Assembly: GCA_035771175.1 (NCBI GenBank)
Contig: CM069599.1
Location: 37,635,707 to 37,699,706 of the forward strand
DNA: 64,000 nt
Direction of reading: 5' to 3'
Origin: Paratinospora sagittata
Lineage: Eukaryota > Streptophyta > Magnoliopsida > Ranunculales > Menispermaceae
The notes under the pieces were generated by a model. It was not told the origin of the DNA and did no database searches. It saw only the letters and a program-made list of their open reading frames with translations. How positions within the stretch are numbered: position 1 is the first letter of the stretch; every line of letters starts with the position of its first letter. Shown here piece after piece: positions 36,401 to 49,350 of this stretch. A program made the position numbers and the translations under genes.

Positions 36401-39400
36401 TTCTTATAAAACAAAAAAATCTTATGGATCACGCGTTTTAGCTTGATCTCTCCAGATGTTCAGTTTGGTTCCTTGTTTAAGAGATTTATCAGATACTTTC
36501 GTCTTGAGAATTTATTTTATTTTATTTTTTAATTTTATTTTTTCTTGTGGGTGGGGGGGAACTCTGCTTGTGCTGAGTATATTTGCATATCCTTAAACAT
36601 GCAGTCCCTAGGCCAAAAAAAGATAAAGGAGGAGGGTTGTATTAGGTAGCTGACAGCTAGCGTAAAACTTGTCCGATCAGCCAACATGAATCTACTAAAT
36701 GAGTTGAATTGAGTATTTTTTCTGAGGGGGACAATTTGGTTCTGCAGAGAGACTCTTTATTTGCTCTCCCTTTCCTTTATCTATTCTTACTTTCCATTCT
36801 TGTGCTTTTCATCATGATGATGGAACAGATGATTAAGAGTTTTTCTTGAAATGCCGAGGGAGTTGTTCTCAAGTTGAAGTAGAATGTTGCTCTTCCCATG
36901 CACTCATGCAGTAAAGAAAAATTCAGGTGGGACAGTATGAGCTTTCATCTATCTGATTTTTGCATTCTGCAGAGAACAATTCCTGAGGTGTATCAGGAGT
37001 TAATTGAAGGCATAGCAGAATAGATCTTGAAAAATAAATGTTGTGGCAGGTGCCAGCATCTCTCTATGGAGGAGTCAGATCTTCTTTACCTATTTAACTG
37101 TAGAAGCTTTGTATTATGGTTATTATTATTTATTTTTAGTTTTAATCTTCTTTAGGGAAGTCATATCATGGCTGGAGATTTAGGAATAATTCAAATGTTG
37201 GGAGATGATTGGTGTGGACAGCTCAGTAACTCATGTTGCTGATGCCCAGACTGGTATTTGGGTGCAGACTGCAGATTATGGTCTTCAAGTTGAGATGGAT
37301 CAACGTAGTTTCTCTGCTGACTCTCTGTGTGTGTCCCCAAACCCTATGTAGAGTTGCCTTCTGTTGCATTTAATGTGGCAAAAATCTCTGTTGTTTTGCA
37401 TTTGATTATCAGCAGAACCATTGTTGACTTTCCTACTATACATTAAGTGAATAAAGAGGCTGTTACCATCTTCTTTGTAGGAATTATGTTGATAGCTGTG
37501 GTGTTCCTTTCTTTGGAGTGTTGAGTACAATCAAGGATAGTATTAAATCTCCATTGTATTTAACGTGGCTTGGTGTCGTTGGGAGGCTTCTTAATTTCAT
37601 TGATTATTCTTTTTGCAATTTGTTGGGGTCTGGGAAGAAATTTATAGGAGATGTTTTAAAGAAAGGAGAGAATTCAGTTCCAAAAACATCACTGGGGTAA
37701 AGCCCTCATGGATTGTCCAATTTTTCTTTTAAACTTGGGGGTGGGGCTGTTTGAGGAGTTCATTGCTGGATGGGATTTGATTATCACAGTTTAGAGTTAG
37801 TTATATTTTATAAGGTTCTTATCCTCATTTTACCTTGGAGGCATAGGTTTTTCTCTTGATCTCCCTTGTACCTTCTAAAGTATTCTTTCAATCATTAAAA
37901 ATGGTGGAAAAGGCAAAAAGCATGATTTAGTTTGGAAAATGAAGATTTGTGACCTTATCTTTGCTGGTTCGTTGTCCCTTCATTGGTTGGGCCATAAGAC
38001 ATGCCATTAGTCTTATTCGGTTCTTAATGAAAGATAATTTGGACAACATGAGAATTTCATCGTTAATTGTATTAAATTATTATAAGATCAAGAATATTAT
38101 GTTTATAGAAAACAGTATAACTTGTATTTGAGAGAAAGCAAGCAGAACTGATGAACTAGAGGGCATTTGGTGGCCCATCTTCAAAATGATTTCAAGCTAC
38201 AACCACGTGTACATTGTTTTTATGTTTTTGTCTTGAATTTTCTGCTAAACATCTTCTTAAAGATGGTGGAAAGTCATTCATTGAATTGGCTGAACTCGTC
38301 TGCACATTTGAATTCCGCTAAACTGGTGTTTCCTTTCTACCTTATGGAAGATTGCAGTGTTTTATTTTACTCATCTTTGTTAAGTATAATTATTATTATC
38401 TTAAATAATGTCTTGCTGCGCTAAAAACTCTTGGTAGGAAACTTGGTATCCACAACCTCAAATCTCTAATTGTGCAGGAAGAATGTGGTGTCACTGCCGT
38501 ATGGTTTATTTGCCCATGTCATATTTATATGGAAAGAGATTTGTTGGCCCAATTACACCAACAGTTTTAGCTTTACGAAAGGAGATCTACGGTGTTCCCT
38601 ACCATGAAATAGATTGGAATGAAGCACGCAATCAATGTGCAAAGGTTGGTAATATGCATTTCATATGATTGTTGCACAAGCTAAGGATTCAAATTTGTAT
38701 GGTTTATTTCTTCCACCTTTTTTTAATTATTGTCTTCTAATCAGTCTTCTTGTAAAATAATTCTTAATGCATTAAGGTGCTTTCTTACGCTTTCTCGCTC
38801 TTAAGTTACACTCTCTTTTGCAGGAAGATCTTTACTACCCACACCCATTAGTACAGGATTTACTTTGGGCATCTCTTCATAAGTTTGCTGAGCCTTTGCT
38901 CAAGTGTTGGCCTGGCAAAAGGTTGAGAGAGAAGGCTTTGAACACAACCATGCAACATATACACTACGAAGATGAGAATACTCGATATATATGCATAGGG
39001 CCTGTCAACAAGGTATTTTACCTCTGGCTGGGTTTGGGGGGTTTAGAGCACCCCTGGTGATTTTTTTGTATTTCTTGAATCCTATCTTTAATACAATTTT
39101 ATCTTGTTTCCTCTAAAGAAAAAGGTATGTACCTCATCTTTCACTATCAGTCGGAGAAACCCCAACTGTCTAAGTCTAGGAGTGCTGTTGACACAGAAAA
39201 TGTTGTCTTTACTTGCTATAAGTTACAACCTTTGAAGAAAAATAATGTTTATCTCTTAGGCTTAGCACGTGTGAACCGCTGGTTATGGGTAATTTCTTGT
39301 TCTGTTAGAAACATGTTCAAATTTTCTCTGAAGATTTTTCAAAATTTGACTTCATTTTTAATCTGGTGGTATTGGTTTTGTTAATTGTGTAACAAAGACT

Positions 39401-42400
39401 GGAAAACATGTCATTGTACAATGGGGAAACATGAAGTGTCAGACACTCTGAGTACCATAAAAATCTGTTTGGCTGATTGATAAATTTTTCATTTGCTTAA
39501 TAACATGTACATTTTCCTTTTGAATCCTTAGTTAATATTATGTACTTGGATTTTATATACATGCAGTGAACATGTAATATGACGTTAATGTTGAATAAGA
39601 AAGCTATTGACTTCTGCTAGTTTAATATATGCAGGTCTTAAACATGCTGTGCTGCTGGGTGGAAGATCCAAACTCAGAGGCATTCAAGTTGCACCTGCCA
39701 CGGATATATGATTACTTGTGGTTAGCCGAAGATGGCATGAAAATGCAGGTCCAGAGATGCATCATTCTGTCTTTACTTATTTTAGGGCCCGTTGCCTTTC
39801 ATGCTTTATGTGAACACAACTTTGGATTTCTTAATTGCTTATAAAATCTGAATATTATGTGGTTGAATTGGCAAATAACAAGTAACTTATCCAATTCTTC
39901 AGAGCTTACTCTCGCTAAAATTTCTGACTACAATGCAGAAAACAATTTACTGCAGGGATATAATGGGAGTCAGTTATGGGACACTGCTTTCAATGTTCAA
40001 GCAATAGTTGCAACTAACCTCATTGAAGAATGTGGTCAAACTCTCAAAAAGGCGCACAATTACATAAAAAACACGCAGGTTTCGTTTGTTCTATTCTTTT
40101 TCTCTCTTTTTCTTAAATAAAAAATAGCAGCTGTTCTTCCACCTAACTCACAATATCTCAATCATCATTTCTGTGTTTCCTCTATTGTCCAAATTTACTT
40201 CAAAATTTGAAGGTGTTAGAAGATTGTCCTGGTGATCTACCTTTTTGGTATCGTCATATTTCCAAAGGGGCATGGCCTTTCTCAACTGCAGATCATGGAT
40301 GGCCCATCTCTGACTGCACAGCTGAAGGACTGAAGGTAAATCTTGAATGAGCTTAAACAGATTTTCTTAATGACTTTTTCTTAGTAGTTTCTTCTTTCTT
40401 CTATAGGCTGCTCTCTTGCTGGCAAAGATCCCATCAGAAATTGTTGGCAAACCGGTGGATGCTAAGGAACTATATGACGCTGTTAATGTCATGCTTTCCC
40501 TCCAGGTAGCTTGAATCTTAATTATCACTTTTGCAAATTATTGTTCTTGCAAGTATGACAGGATCAATGCTCGTTATGTTAATAATTGGTGAGACCAAAT
40601 TTTTCTTCTTTTGCTTAGGAATGTAGGCTTGTGTATAAAATTGTAAAACTTGGTAACTGAAACTAAGATTTGGCTGGAGATAATACAAACATTAGTATGT
40701 CTGGGGATTCTAATACAATACATATTTTTTATTATTGTGCCTGTTGATAACATTGTTTTTTTTTTTTTTTTTAAAAAAAAAAAACTCAGTCTGTTGATAA
40801 TATTTCTTATACATCTGTCACTGACTGCATGTGCTTATCACTCATTGGCCTGGTTATTTTCTGATTATCTGTTGTTGACACTAATTTTGTGCTATAAGCC
40901 TGTAACAAAATTTAAGCCTTCTTTTTATGGTATCTCTCTCTATACGCCAGTGAACTGCATGCATGTGGAAAATCTACAATTTATTAGAAAAATAAAAACA
41001 ACTGCCAATTTAAATAAATTTTACAGTCATCATTTTAGATATCAAAGCATTTAAATCCCCATGTAGCCAACCTTATGTAGTAGATGAAAGCTTTGAGTAC
41101 CGCAACATATAATTCCCTGAGAGGAACTCTGAGTATTCTCTTATTGAGTTCACTATCCACCATACTTTTGAGCTCAATAAACTTTTGAAATACTCAAGTC
41201 TCTTCTGTCAAGAAATATGCCCTCTCATACTGGAAGAGATCATCTATGATGTAAGCTTCTATTGCTGAGGAGAGCATGAGTTCAATAACATGCTGCCTAA
41301 GTGCCTTACCAACTGCACTCTGTGCATGCTGCTCCATTAATTCCTCATCTCAGCGCATGGATGAGGAGGACAGTGATGATCCATTTCCTTCTTTATCATC
41401 ACCTTTAGATGATTATAGTTTACAAGTGTCTGACAGGTGCTTCTTCAGTCTCATGTTGACTGTTTTTTTCAACACAACATATCGATTTTAATGTAACTTT
41501 CTCAGATAATAGGTAGGATTAGAATCCATGGTATTGAACATTTGTCTCTGATTTTGGCACACTGAAAAGTTCTGGTTTTTCTACCAGTTTTGAATCTGAG
41601 AAATTATCACTCAACCGGGAATCGTATGTTTTTCCTTTTGTTGAAAATCAAATGATGTGCACATCTGATTTTATTATTTTATTGTTTCACACTTTTAGTG
41701 AGTTCTTTTATTTTTATATTTTTATTAATATGAAACTCTATTCGGCTATAAAACAGAGGAAAATACAACTTTGTTAGATTTGTTATGAACAAATCAAGTT
41801 ATGTATATTTCCTCAAAATACTTGTTTCATGTTAGAGAATAGGATGCTTTTATACATCTTGATGCGATTACTATATTGACCTTGTTTTCTTCTTACTCTA
41901 GTTCTTTTCTAAACTTTTAATTGTCTCAGAGTGCTGCTGCTTGATTGTAGTTGTTTGTTTGTTCTCTCATGGAATTTGCAATTTTCTATTTTTTTTTAAC
42001 TTTTATTTTCTTTAATCAAAGCATCTTATTTGTTCCTTTATTTTGGAAACCACTGTAGAATGGTGACGGTGGCTTTGCAACATATGAGTTGACTAGGTCC
42101 TACGCATGGTTGGAGGTAATTTGTATTTACAGTTAAGGCCATCATTTATACACTTGTTTTCCTTTAGAATCTGCATCTTGAGTGTAGTAATTATTCTAGA
42201 GCACTTTGCACTTTCTTTTCTTGTTTCTCAATCACTCTGTCAAGGTTCTGCTGTATAAGTCCTCGGTGTTCTAGAATATAATCCCTCTCTAAAAGTGATT
42301 TGCTTATGGTTTCATGGAAGGCAGGTTTCAAGCATTTTCCTTCTTTTAATTGCCATATTGGGGATGTCCATACAGCTGTGAGTGGAGGGGGAGGGGGTCG

Positions 42401-45400
42401 GGGGAGAGAGGGGGAGTACCTCTTAAGAAGCTCAACCTGAAAAGGAGCTTCAAAAGTTAGCTCATGTCTGGAAAGAATTTAATTGCCGTGGTTGATAATC
42501 TTTAAATCTCTTGGGAACCTTTGTCAATTGGAGAAAATCCATCCGCATGGAGTTCAACTTAGAAAAAAAAATTTACCGAGTTTAAGTCTGAAAAATTGTG
42601 AATTGCTCTTTTTAATTTTTTGCTAGTGTGCTGATCTTCATGGGACATGACAAGGTGAAGGAAGGTGTCGTCAGGTTGGCACTTGACAGTAAAAACCTTT
42701 GCGCTGGTGCCATCCATCCACAATGATCATAACAGAAGATTTGCCACTTGATGAGTGAAGTGGAGTCATATAGGATTCTGTTTAGTTGGGATCATGGAGG
42801 TAATAAGAAAATATGCGAAGATGTGTGCTCCAACTAATACTTGGTTAGATAATAACTCTATGCAATTGATGTTGCTCAGGGTAATTGGAATATGTCGTGG
42901 GTTTCTATAATGATGCATTCACATATTTTCTTATAGAAAATATGTGAAGATGTGTGCTCCAACTAAGATTTGGTTAGATAATAACTCAGTGCTTTAATGT
43001 TGATCTGGGTAAGTGGGATATGTCATGGGTTTCTATAATGATGCATTCACATCCATTAGTTCTCTCTTTTTGGGGGTGTGTGTGGGGTGGGGGCAGGGTG
43101 TGAAAGAATGTTTCTTATACAGACTAATTGTTTATGTTATGACCTTGATTCTAGTATTTCTTGTTTCACTGCTGCTGCATCTTTTTGTAATTTGTTGTTG
43201 AGAATGTAGCCTGGTTTCTCATTGTCCCTTCTTCTGTATTCTTAGTTGGTGAACCCTGCTGAAACATTTGGAGACATTGTTATCGATTATCCGTAAGATA
43301 TTAACACTTGAATTCTATGCTCTTCTGCTCATGAAATATATTCTTATAAATTGCTAATCAAAATGGTTCTGTAGGTATGTTGAATGTACCTCAGCAGCTA
43401 TTCAGGCATTGGCATCATTTAAAAAGTTATATCCTGAACATCGGAGACAAGAAGTACAAAATTGTATCACTAAAGCTGTGAAGTTCATTGAAGAGATCCA
43501 AGAACCCGATGGTTCCTGGTCTGTTTCCTTCCATAATTTTCAATAATTTGATTGTATCCTCTATTTTCAGGTCATCTTAAGCGTGTGTTTATGGTTTATC
43601 TGAGCATTCTTTTAGAACTTTACGTGCATAATAAGCCAAATCTGATATTTATGTGGATACTCTTTGGATAGGTATGGTTCTTGGGGAGTTTGCTTCACCT
43701 ATGCGACATGGTTTGGGATGAAGGCGTTGGTGGCTGGTGGGAGAACCTTTGAGAATAGCTCTAGTATTCATAAAGCTTGTGAATTTTTGTTGAGCAAACA
43801 GCTGGCTTCAGGTGGTTGGGGAGAGAGTTATCTTTCTTGTCAGAACAAGGTTATTTCTTTTCATTTTTCTGTTTTACGATTACAACCCTTTTTTGTGAAG
43901 CAGGCATGATACTTAATGCAGTTAAGGAGTGGCATTTACCAAATAATTACTAGAACCTCATTCTGTTTTATAACCAAATGCACAAATCATTTCTGCTCCA
44001 CAAGCATAACATGAAATGTGGTACCGACTACCTTCGACTCAAACCCAATAAATGAACTAGGTGTTTTTTTTTTTTCAATCTTCTAGGAACTATGACATTA
44101 ATATCCATTTCTTATCCAAAAAAAAGATGAACATCCATTACTGCAAATCCATCCATTTCTTCTTTGTCTCTGTGGGTTGCTATCATTTGTATTATGTCAT
44201 GTAATTTTATCCATCCTACGTGGTAGGATACATGAAATAGGCTTGCGCACCTGAGGCAGTACCAATAACACTGAAAAAACTGACCGTTAATTTTGCATTT
44301 CAAATTTTGCAGCGGAATCAACTAGATATGATCACAATGCCTTTTGATGTTGAAAGGGCCATAGTAGCATGCTTGATGTCTTTTTGTCCTTTATGCCATA
44401 AGCTTAAATGACTAATTAAATAATTGCATCATTCATGGTGTCCAATCTATTAGAAGCGCGATAACATTTGTGAAGGTTCCTATTAGATAAGCTAGAAAGA
44501 GGATCATGTTGCTCTTTTGTGAGTTGCAAGGTGTTAGGATGTTAAGGTATAAGAATTTGTGCACCAATGTATGATGCTTCTTCTACATATTTTCCTAATA
44601 AAAGGTACAAAAATTGCATTTAAACAGGATTGCATCCATATTTCAAATAAATTTAATTTCAAAGTTAGTGTATATGTGGTTATCAAATTTCGAGGCATGC
44701 CTTTATGGATGAGGTCTATATCTCTTGTTCTTCGTGATGTAAGAAGCATACTTTGCACAAGGAATTCACATTTTTAGTTACATCTTTGGTTTATACTTAG
44801 GCCTTGTGTTGAGGTGTCCTTAGGTTTTGGTAAATAATTGGCTTTATGTAAGGTTGAGGATCTCTCCAGAATACCTCTCTCACCTCAGCTACTGCAATGA
44901 AATTTTTTAGATAATTCTAACTAAGAAAAAAAAATCTACTTCATAACTTAGTGTAAAAGGGAAGTGAAACTATTACTCTGGTTAATTCTTTTACTTTCCA
45001 CTAGTTCGAGCATGAACCCCTTGTAATGCATGTTGGTCCAGGTGTATACGAATCTCAAAGGGAACCAGGGGCATATTGTAAATACTGCGTGGGCTTTGCT
45101 TTCACTGATTGATGCTGACCAGGTATTTGTTTTGAGTCTGTTAAACTAGGATTGCATGGCTTGTTGAACTTAAATACTGTAGCTTTTTATTTAGGTAAGC
45201 ATTTAATGTAGATGGAAAAACTAACTACTATAACAAAAATGAAAGAGATAATAATAAAGAAGGAAAGGGAGAAAAAGAATGATTACCATAAAAGAGAAGG
45301 TGGTGATAATTTTTAAGTAGGGATGTTTGATTCATGATTTCTAGGGAAGAACCCAAAAAGAAAAATTTAGAAAAGCAACCTTTTATTGTTTTCAGAAAAC

Positions 45401-47102
45401 AAGCTGTTTAAAAATTTGAAAAACAATTTTTAAATTTTGATCGACCAAATGGGTATTCGTTCTTTTTGTTTTCAAATAAAAAGTTGTATATGAATCACAA
45501 ACTATATGGGGCCTAAACTTTTCTCTTCTCTTTTTCTGGTTGCAATTTGTAAATGATACTAAGGACGCAAGTACGAGTTCGAATTTCGGAGGTTCCGAGT
45601 TCGAATCTTGTGGCGACCGCTACGGGGTTCTTCCCGCTCCAATGAGTTGGTGAGGGGATTAGTCATGGGTTTTGTCCCAAGCCCAGGGAGCCCATGGATA
45701 CCCCTCGGATGGGTGCAGTGGCACCGGGACCATTGTATCTACTCTACTCAAAATAAAAAAAAACATTTTGAAAATTTGATTCTTAGTAGCTCTAGTGCTT
45801 AAGTATTTTAATTTGGTGATGCTAATGTAATCAGTGCACTTATTGGCACACAAGGATGCCTTGGCAGAATAGTATGGTTTTTAAGGATGATGGTAGTATG
45901 AGAAGATAAAGGCATGGCCTGTAAAATAACTAAAGATAGAGCTGAAATATATTTATATTACTTAAGTAATTGGGATAGGGATGATAATGTGTGTGATGAA
46001 TGATGAGGCATCCACTAATATATATTCTAGTTGTGAATTAGAAATATCTCTTTGAGGTTCACCAATTACTTGACTCTTGGCGGGTTCTCATTCAAGAAAG
46101 TTTTTTGATCCAATCTGTAGGAATTAATTCCTTAATAATTGTTTCTAGTGATTTATCTCCATATTTTCTTGGAACAGGCCAAGAGAGACCCGGTACCGTT
46201 GCATCGTGCAGCAAGGGTATTGATAAATTCTCAAATGGAAAATGGTGATTTCCCACAAGAGGTAGCACTTCTACATCTTTTTAGCATTTAATTTTGCCTA
46301 CGTTGTTGTTTAAAATTTTGAAGTTAACAATTTACTATTGCACTTTTTACCTGCGTTCCTATCCATAAGAAAGAAAGAAAAGAAGAAGAAAGAAATTAAT
46401 CCTTTTTTACTTGAGCCAGTAAAACAAGTTACTGTCTTACACTCTTCTAAGGACCCATGCAAGATATGTTGGCTTTGCCTGGGATTGATTTTTTACATGC
46501 AAGTTGCCAAACTCCCGTATGTATATTGCTTTGGTGGTAAGTGTTCTGTATAGCAGAGGAAAATATTGTCAGCATTCTGATTGTTGTAGACAATGATGGA
46601 AATTTGGTTTGACAAATGACTATTCTTATAATGTTCTATCAGTGTAGCACTTTCCGTTGAAACTTAGTGGAACATTGCCTTGTAGTTTGGTTCCCACTTA
46701 ATATTTTAGGGACTATCTTGAAAGAACTGAATCTGTTGACTGAAAATATAGCCAATAACTGTTTGGTTGGTTCGTAAATGTTTTTGCTTCAGAAATAAAA
46801 TCATTAATGTAAATAAAGTTGCCGACATTGTGGTGTCTACTAATATGCAAAAGATTGCCATCAAAAATACGAAACTGGCTACAATACCAGTCTGTACTCT
46901 AATATATACGGGCTGTCTTTCTTTAGCTGAAGATTTTATGATTTATTGGTCCTTGATGCACACATATGCCATATTTCTTTTCTATCAGGAGATCATGGGT
47001 GTCTTCAACAGGAACTGTATGATCAGCTACTCTGCTTACCGAAACATATTCCCCATATGGGCACTTGGAGAATACCGCTGTCGGGTGCTGCAGGATCAGT
47101 GA
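33480..47102 (+). CDS. CAS1: Cycloartenol synthase
   Basis: Eighteen exons join in phase to 757 residues (Arabidopsis CAS1 is 759): 33480-33677, 35056-35241, 35624-35713, 35879-36073, 36214-36298, 38478-38644, 38824-39012, 39635-39748, 39956-40078, 40213-40335, 40407-40505, 42059-42115, 43246-43292, 43375-43518, 43672-43849, 45042-45122, 46178-46261 and 46989-47102. The enzyme cyclises 2,3-oxidosqualene to cycloartenol, the first committed step of plant sterol synthesis, at the ER membrane. It begins [20 protein letters not shown]. The catalytic DCTAE motif is at residues 483-487. Tyr410, His477 and Ile481, the three residues that hold CAS to cycloartenol, all fall at the same numbers ([18 protein letters not shown]). 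QW-type repeats ([46 protein letters not shown]) are intact. Introns 3 and 5 use GC donors. No stop or frameshift was found. Confidence 0.97.
42807..43052 (+). repeat. Two-copy tandem duplication in CAS1 intron 12
   Basis: Two copies of a roughly 125-bp unit lie with a period of about 129 bp. Each runs from AATATG(C/T)GAAGATGTGTG to TGATGCATTCACAT, with scattered differences between copies. Non-coding. Confidence 0.8.
45556..45775 (+). mobile_element. SINE-like insertion in CAS1 intron 16
   Basis: A segment of higher GC than the intron around it carries two B-box-like words (GAGTTCGAATTT near 45575 and GAGTTCGAATCT near 45598), then a GC-rich body and an A-rich tail (AAAATAAAAAAAAAC at about 45750). 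This is the make-up of a tRNA-derived SINE on the plus strand. No clear A box or target duplication was found. Confidence 0.5.
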
Positions 47103-48500
47103 GAACATCAAAATTCCTTATTTGCATTTCAATTGTTGGCAGAGACTTCTGCCTGCATGGTTTCTTATTCCTACTTGTTTCATTGTTGTGTAAAATTTAT
47201 GGTATAGTAAATAAATTTTCATTCCCAATTGCTTCTCTTTTTCTTTTTCAACAACAAGATTCTTTTAAATCTTACTCTGCATTTGGTTTGTGATTTGGAT
47301 ACAGCTTTCTGTATTTGAAAATTTAGAAAGACGGAAAACATGATTTGGTTGTTTAAAATCTGAACATATTATTTTGAAATTTACAAGGAAAATATATTAT
47401 TTTGAAGAAACGATAAAAAATTGTTTTTTGAATTTTCACATTCTGAATTGCCTTTTAGTTTTTAAATTATGAATTGAATGCATCCTTATTTATTCTTAGA
47501 GGCGGTGGAGCTTCTTGTTCTCAAGGATTATTGCAACAGAGTAGTATTCAAAATGTTTGTCCCATGAAGCACTCTTTTTATTTATTTTTCATTTTTTTGA
47601 GAAGAAACGATAATTATATTAAATAAATTAGAAAACTTTTTATTTATTTATTTTGGTCAATTTATATTTGTTATATTGTATCATTGAATACACACAAATC
47701 ATTTTAGATCATTGAATCTAAAATAACGATAGCAATCCCAAACTAGGGAACAAGTGTCCATACCAAGATCCAATAGGTCCGGTTGATGGAAAACCATACA
47801 ATTTCTTTTAAACAAAGAAAATCATACAATTCAAGCTTAGATTTGTGGAGCAAATTTGATGCTCATCCACTAGAAAAACGGGTCAACATTTACAGGTGCA
47901 AAATCCCTCAATTTATTGGAGCAAGAATTTGAGTGAGATAATCTCATCATAATCAATTTGATGTTGGGATTTGTTTAAAAAAATTAATAAAAATTCTACT
48001 GTTGGATTAGATTTGACACGTACCTTTTTATCTATTGTTTTAAAAACTTGATAAACAAATTAAACTTAATTAATTAGAAAATATATTAATTAAGTTTGTA
48101 TGTGGCTCCTGTACAAGAATTCGCACTAATTAAGTTTGTGGGCAAGCTCAGCTCACACAGGGTTTATGATTATCCTAGTCCTGAGATTCGTTAAACGGAC
48201 GCGTGTCCGGGTCACATTTTGACCCGACCCTCCCGGTTTTTGACTTGAATAATCTAAGTACGGGCGTGACGTGACAGGAAAAGGAGTCACGATCACGAGG
48301 CGGAATTCGAAAACGGAAGAAGAAGCGCGAAAACGAACACCCACTCCAAATCTCGAATGTTGCCATGTTGCTAATGCACAAATGATGAACTCTAAAACTT
48401 CTCTATTTTATTTATTTTTTAGCTTTAAAAAACAATGATTCAAATTTCAAAGCTCAGCAAAAACCTCCTCGAGATAAGTTGATTTTTTAATTTCTGCGCT
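47103..48500. other. Intergenic: CAS1 3' UTR and spacer
   Basis: CAS1 3' UTR, then AT-rich DNA. About 47280-47480 looks like a degraded MITE: CTGCATTTGGTTTGTGATTTGG at the left and an inverse-like ATTATGAATTGAATGCATCC at the right. About 48180-48360 has higher GC but only short chance frames. No gene is supported. Confidence 0.4.
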
Positions 48501-48540
48501 TCTTCACGGTTTTCTTTCACGGAGAGAGATTTCAAAGCAC

Positions 48541-48580
48541 AGCGAGAGAGAGAGCGAGAGAGAGAGAGAGAGAGAGAGAG
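48541..48580 (+). repeat. (GA)n run in the TOR1-like leader
   Basis: About 40 bases of nearly pure GA lie some 770 bases before the start codon of the TOR1-like gene, probably in its leader exon. GA runs near plant transcription starts are bound by BBR/BPC factors in other genes; that role here is only inferred. Confidence 0.8.
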
Positions 48581-49350
48581 CTTTAGTTTGAAGCTCGTTT
48601 TCGTCTGATTTCATCTTCTCTGGCGTTGGTCTCTCAAGCTTCGTGTTCTCGTCCTTCAAATTACGCTGCATTGCGATACTAACATGTGAGTTTTCGTTAC
48701 TGGTTAGGGTTTCTACTGTTGGTGGTATTTTGACTTGTGCTTTTCCGCCTGAGCTGTTTCTTCTTGTTGTTGTTGATGTTGTTCTTATTTTTCTACTTCT
48801 CTCGATTTGCATTCTCTTTCTTTCTAGCTCTCCACGAAGAAGTTTCCAATATCTAGCTTTCTCCACTTAGCCGATTGTTAAATGAGCATGAAATGCTATA
48901 GTCTTCGGTTCTGCTGATTTGTAACACTGATTGATAATTCAGCTGTTTATCGCACAATGTAGCAAGTTTCTGTTTCTCAACCTGGTTTTTCTTCGGTTCT
49001 TGCTGGTTCTCCGGATTCCTCCAGTTCATAGTAGAATTTGCGGTCTGTTAATGCACTTGAAATAATGCTTTATTCCTTTGATTTGTTGCAGAGATTAGTG
49101 GCTGTTGTTACTTCATTAATCTTGAATTTTCAATGGTGGGGTAGCGGAGGACAAAGCATGTTTTCTTTTTTTATGTATATTGTTTTCTCTTGAAGATTTT
49201 GGAGCTTTGCTAGTAAAGGAGTAGTTCTCTCTTTGAACGACGATATCTATAGACATTCCTAGTAATGATTTCAATTTCAAGCTTCACAGTGCAAGTCAAA
49301 GATCATTTCTGTTTGTAGAGGGCTAAGAATTTTATCTAGGATTACCTAAA

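Noticed and set aside
45608..45802. 64-residue frame in a CAS1 intron
   Set aside because: It falls in the SINE-like insertion and has no protein similarity I recognise.
48153..48381. Two overlapping minus-strand frames rich in Arg
   Set aside because: Chance frames in slightly GC-richer intergenic DNA; no motif or splice context.
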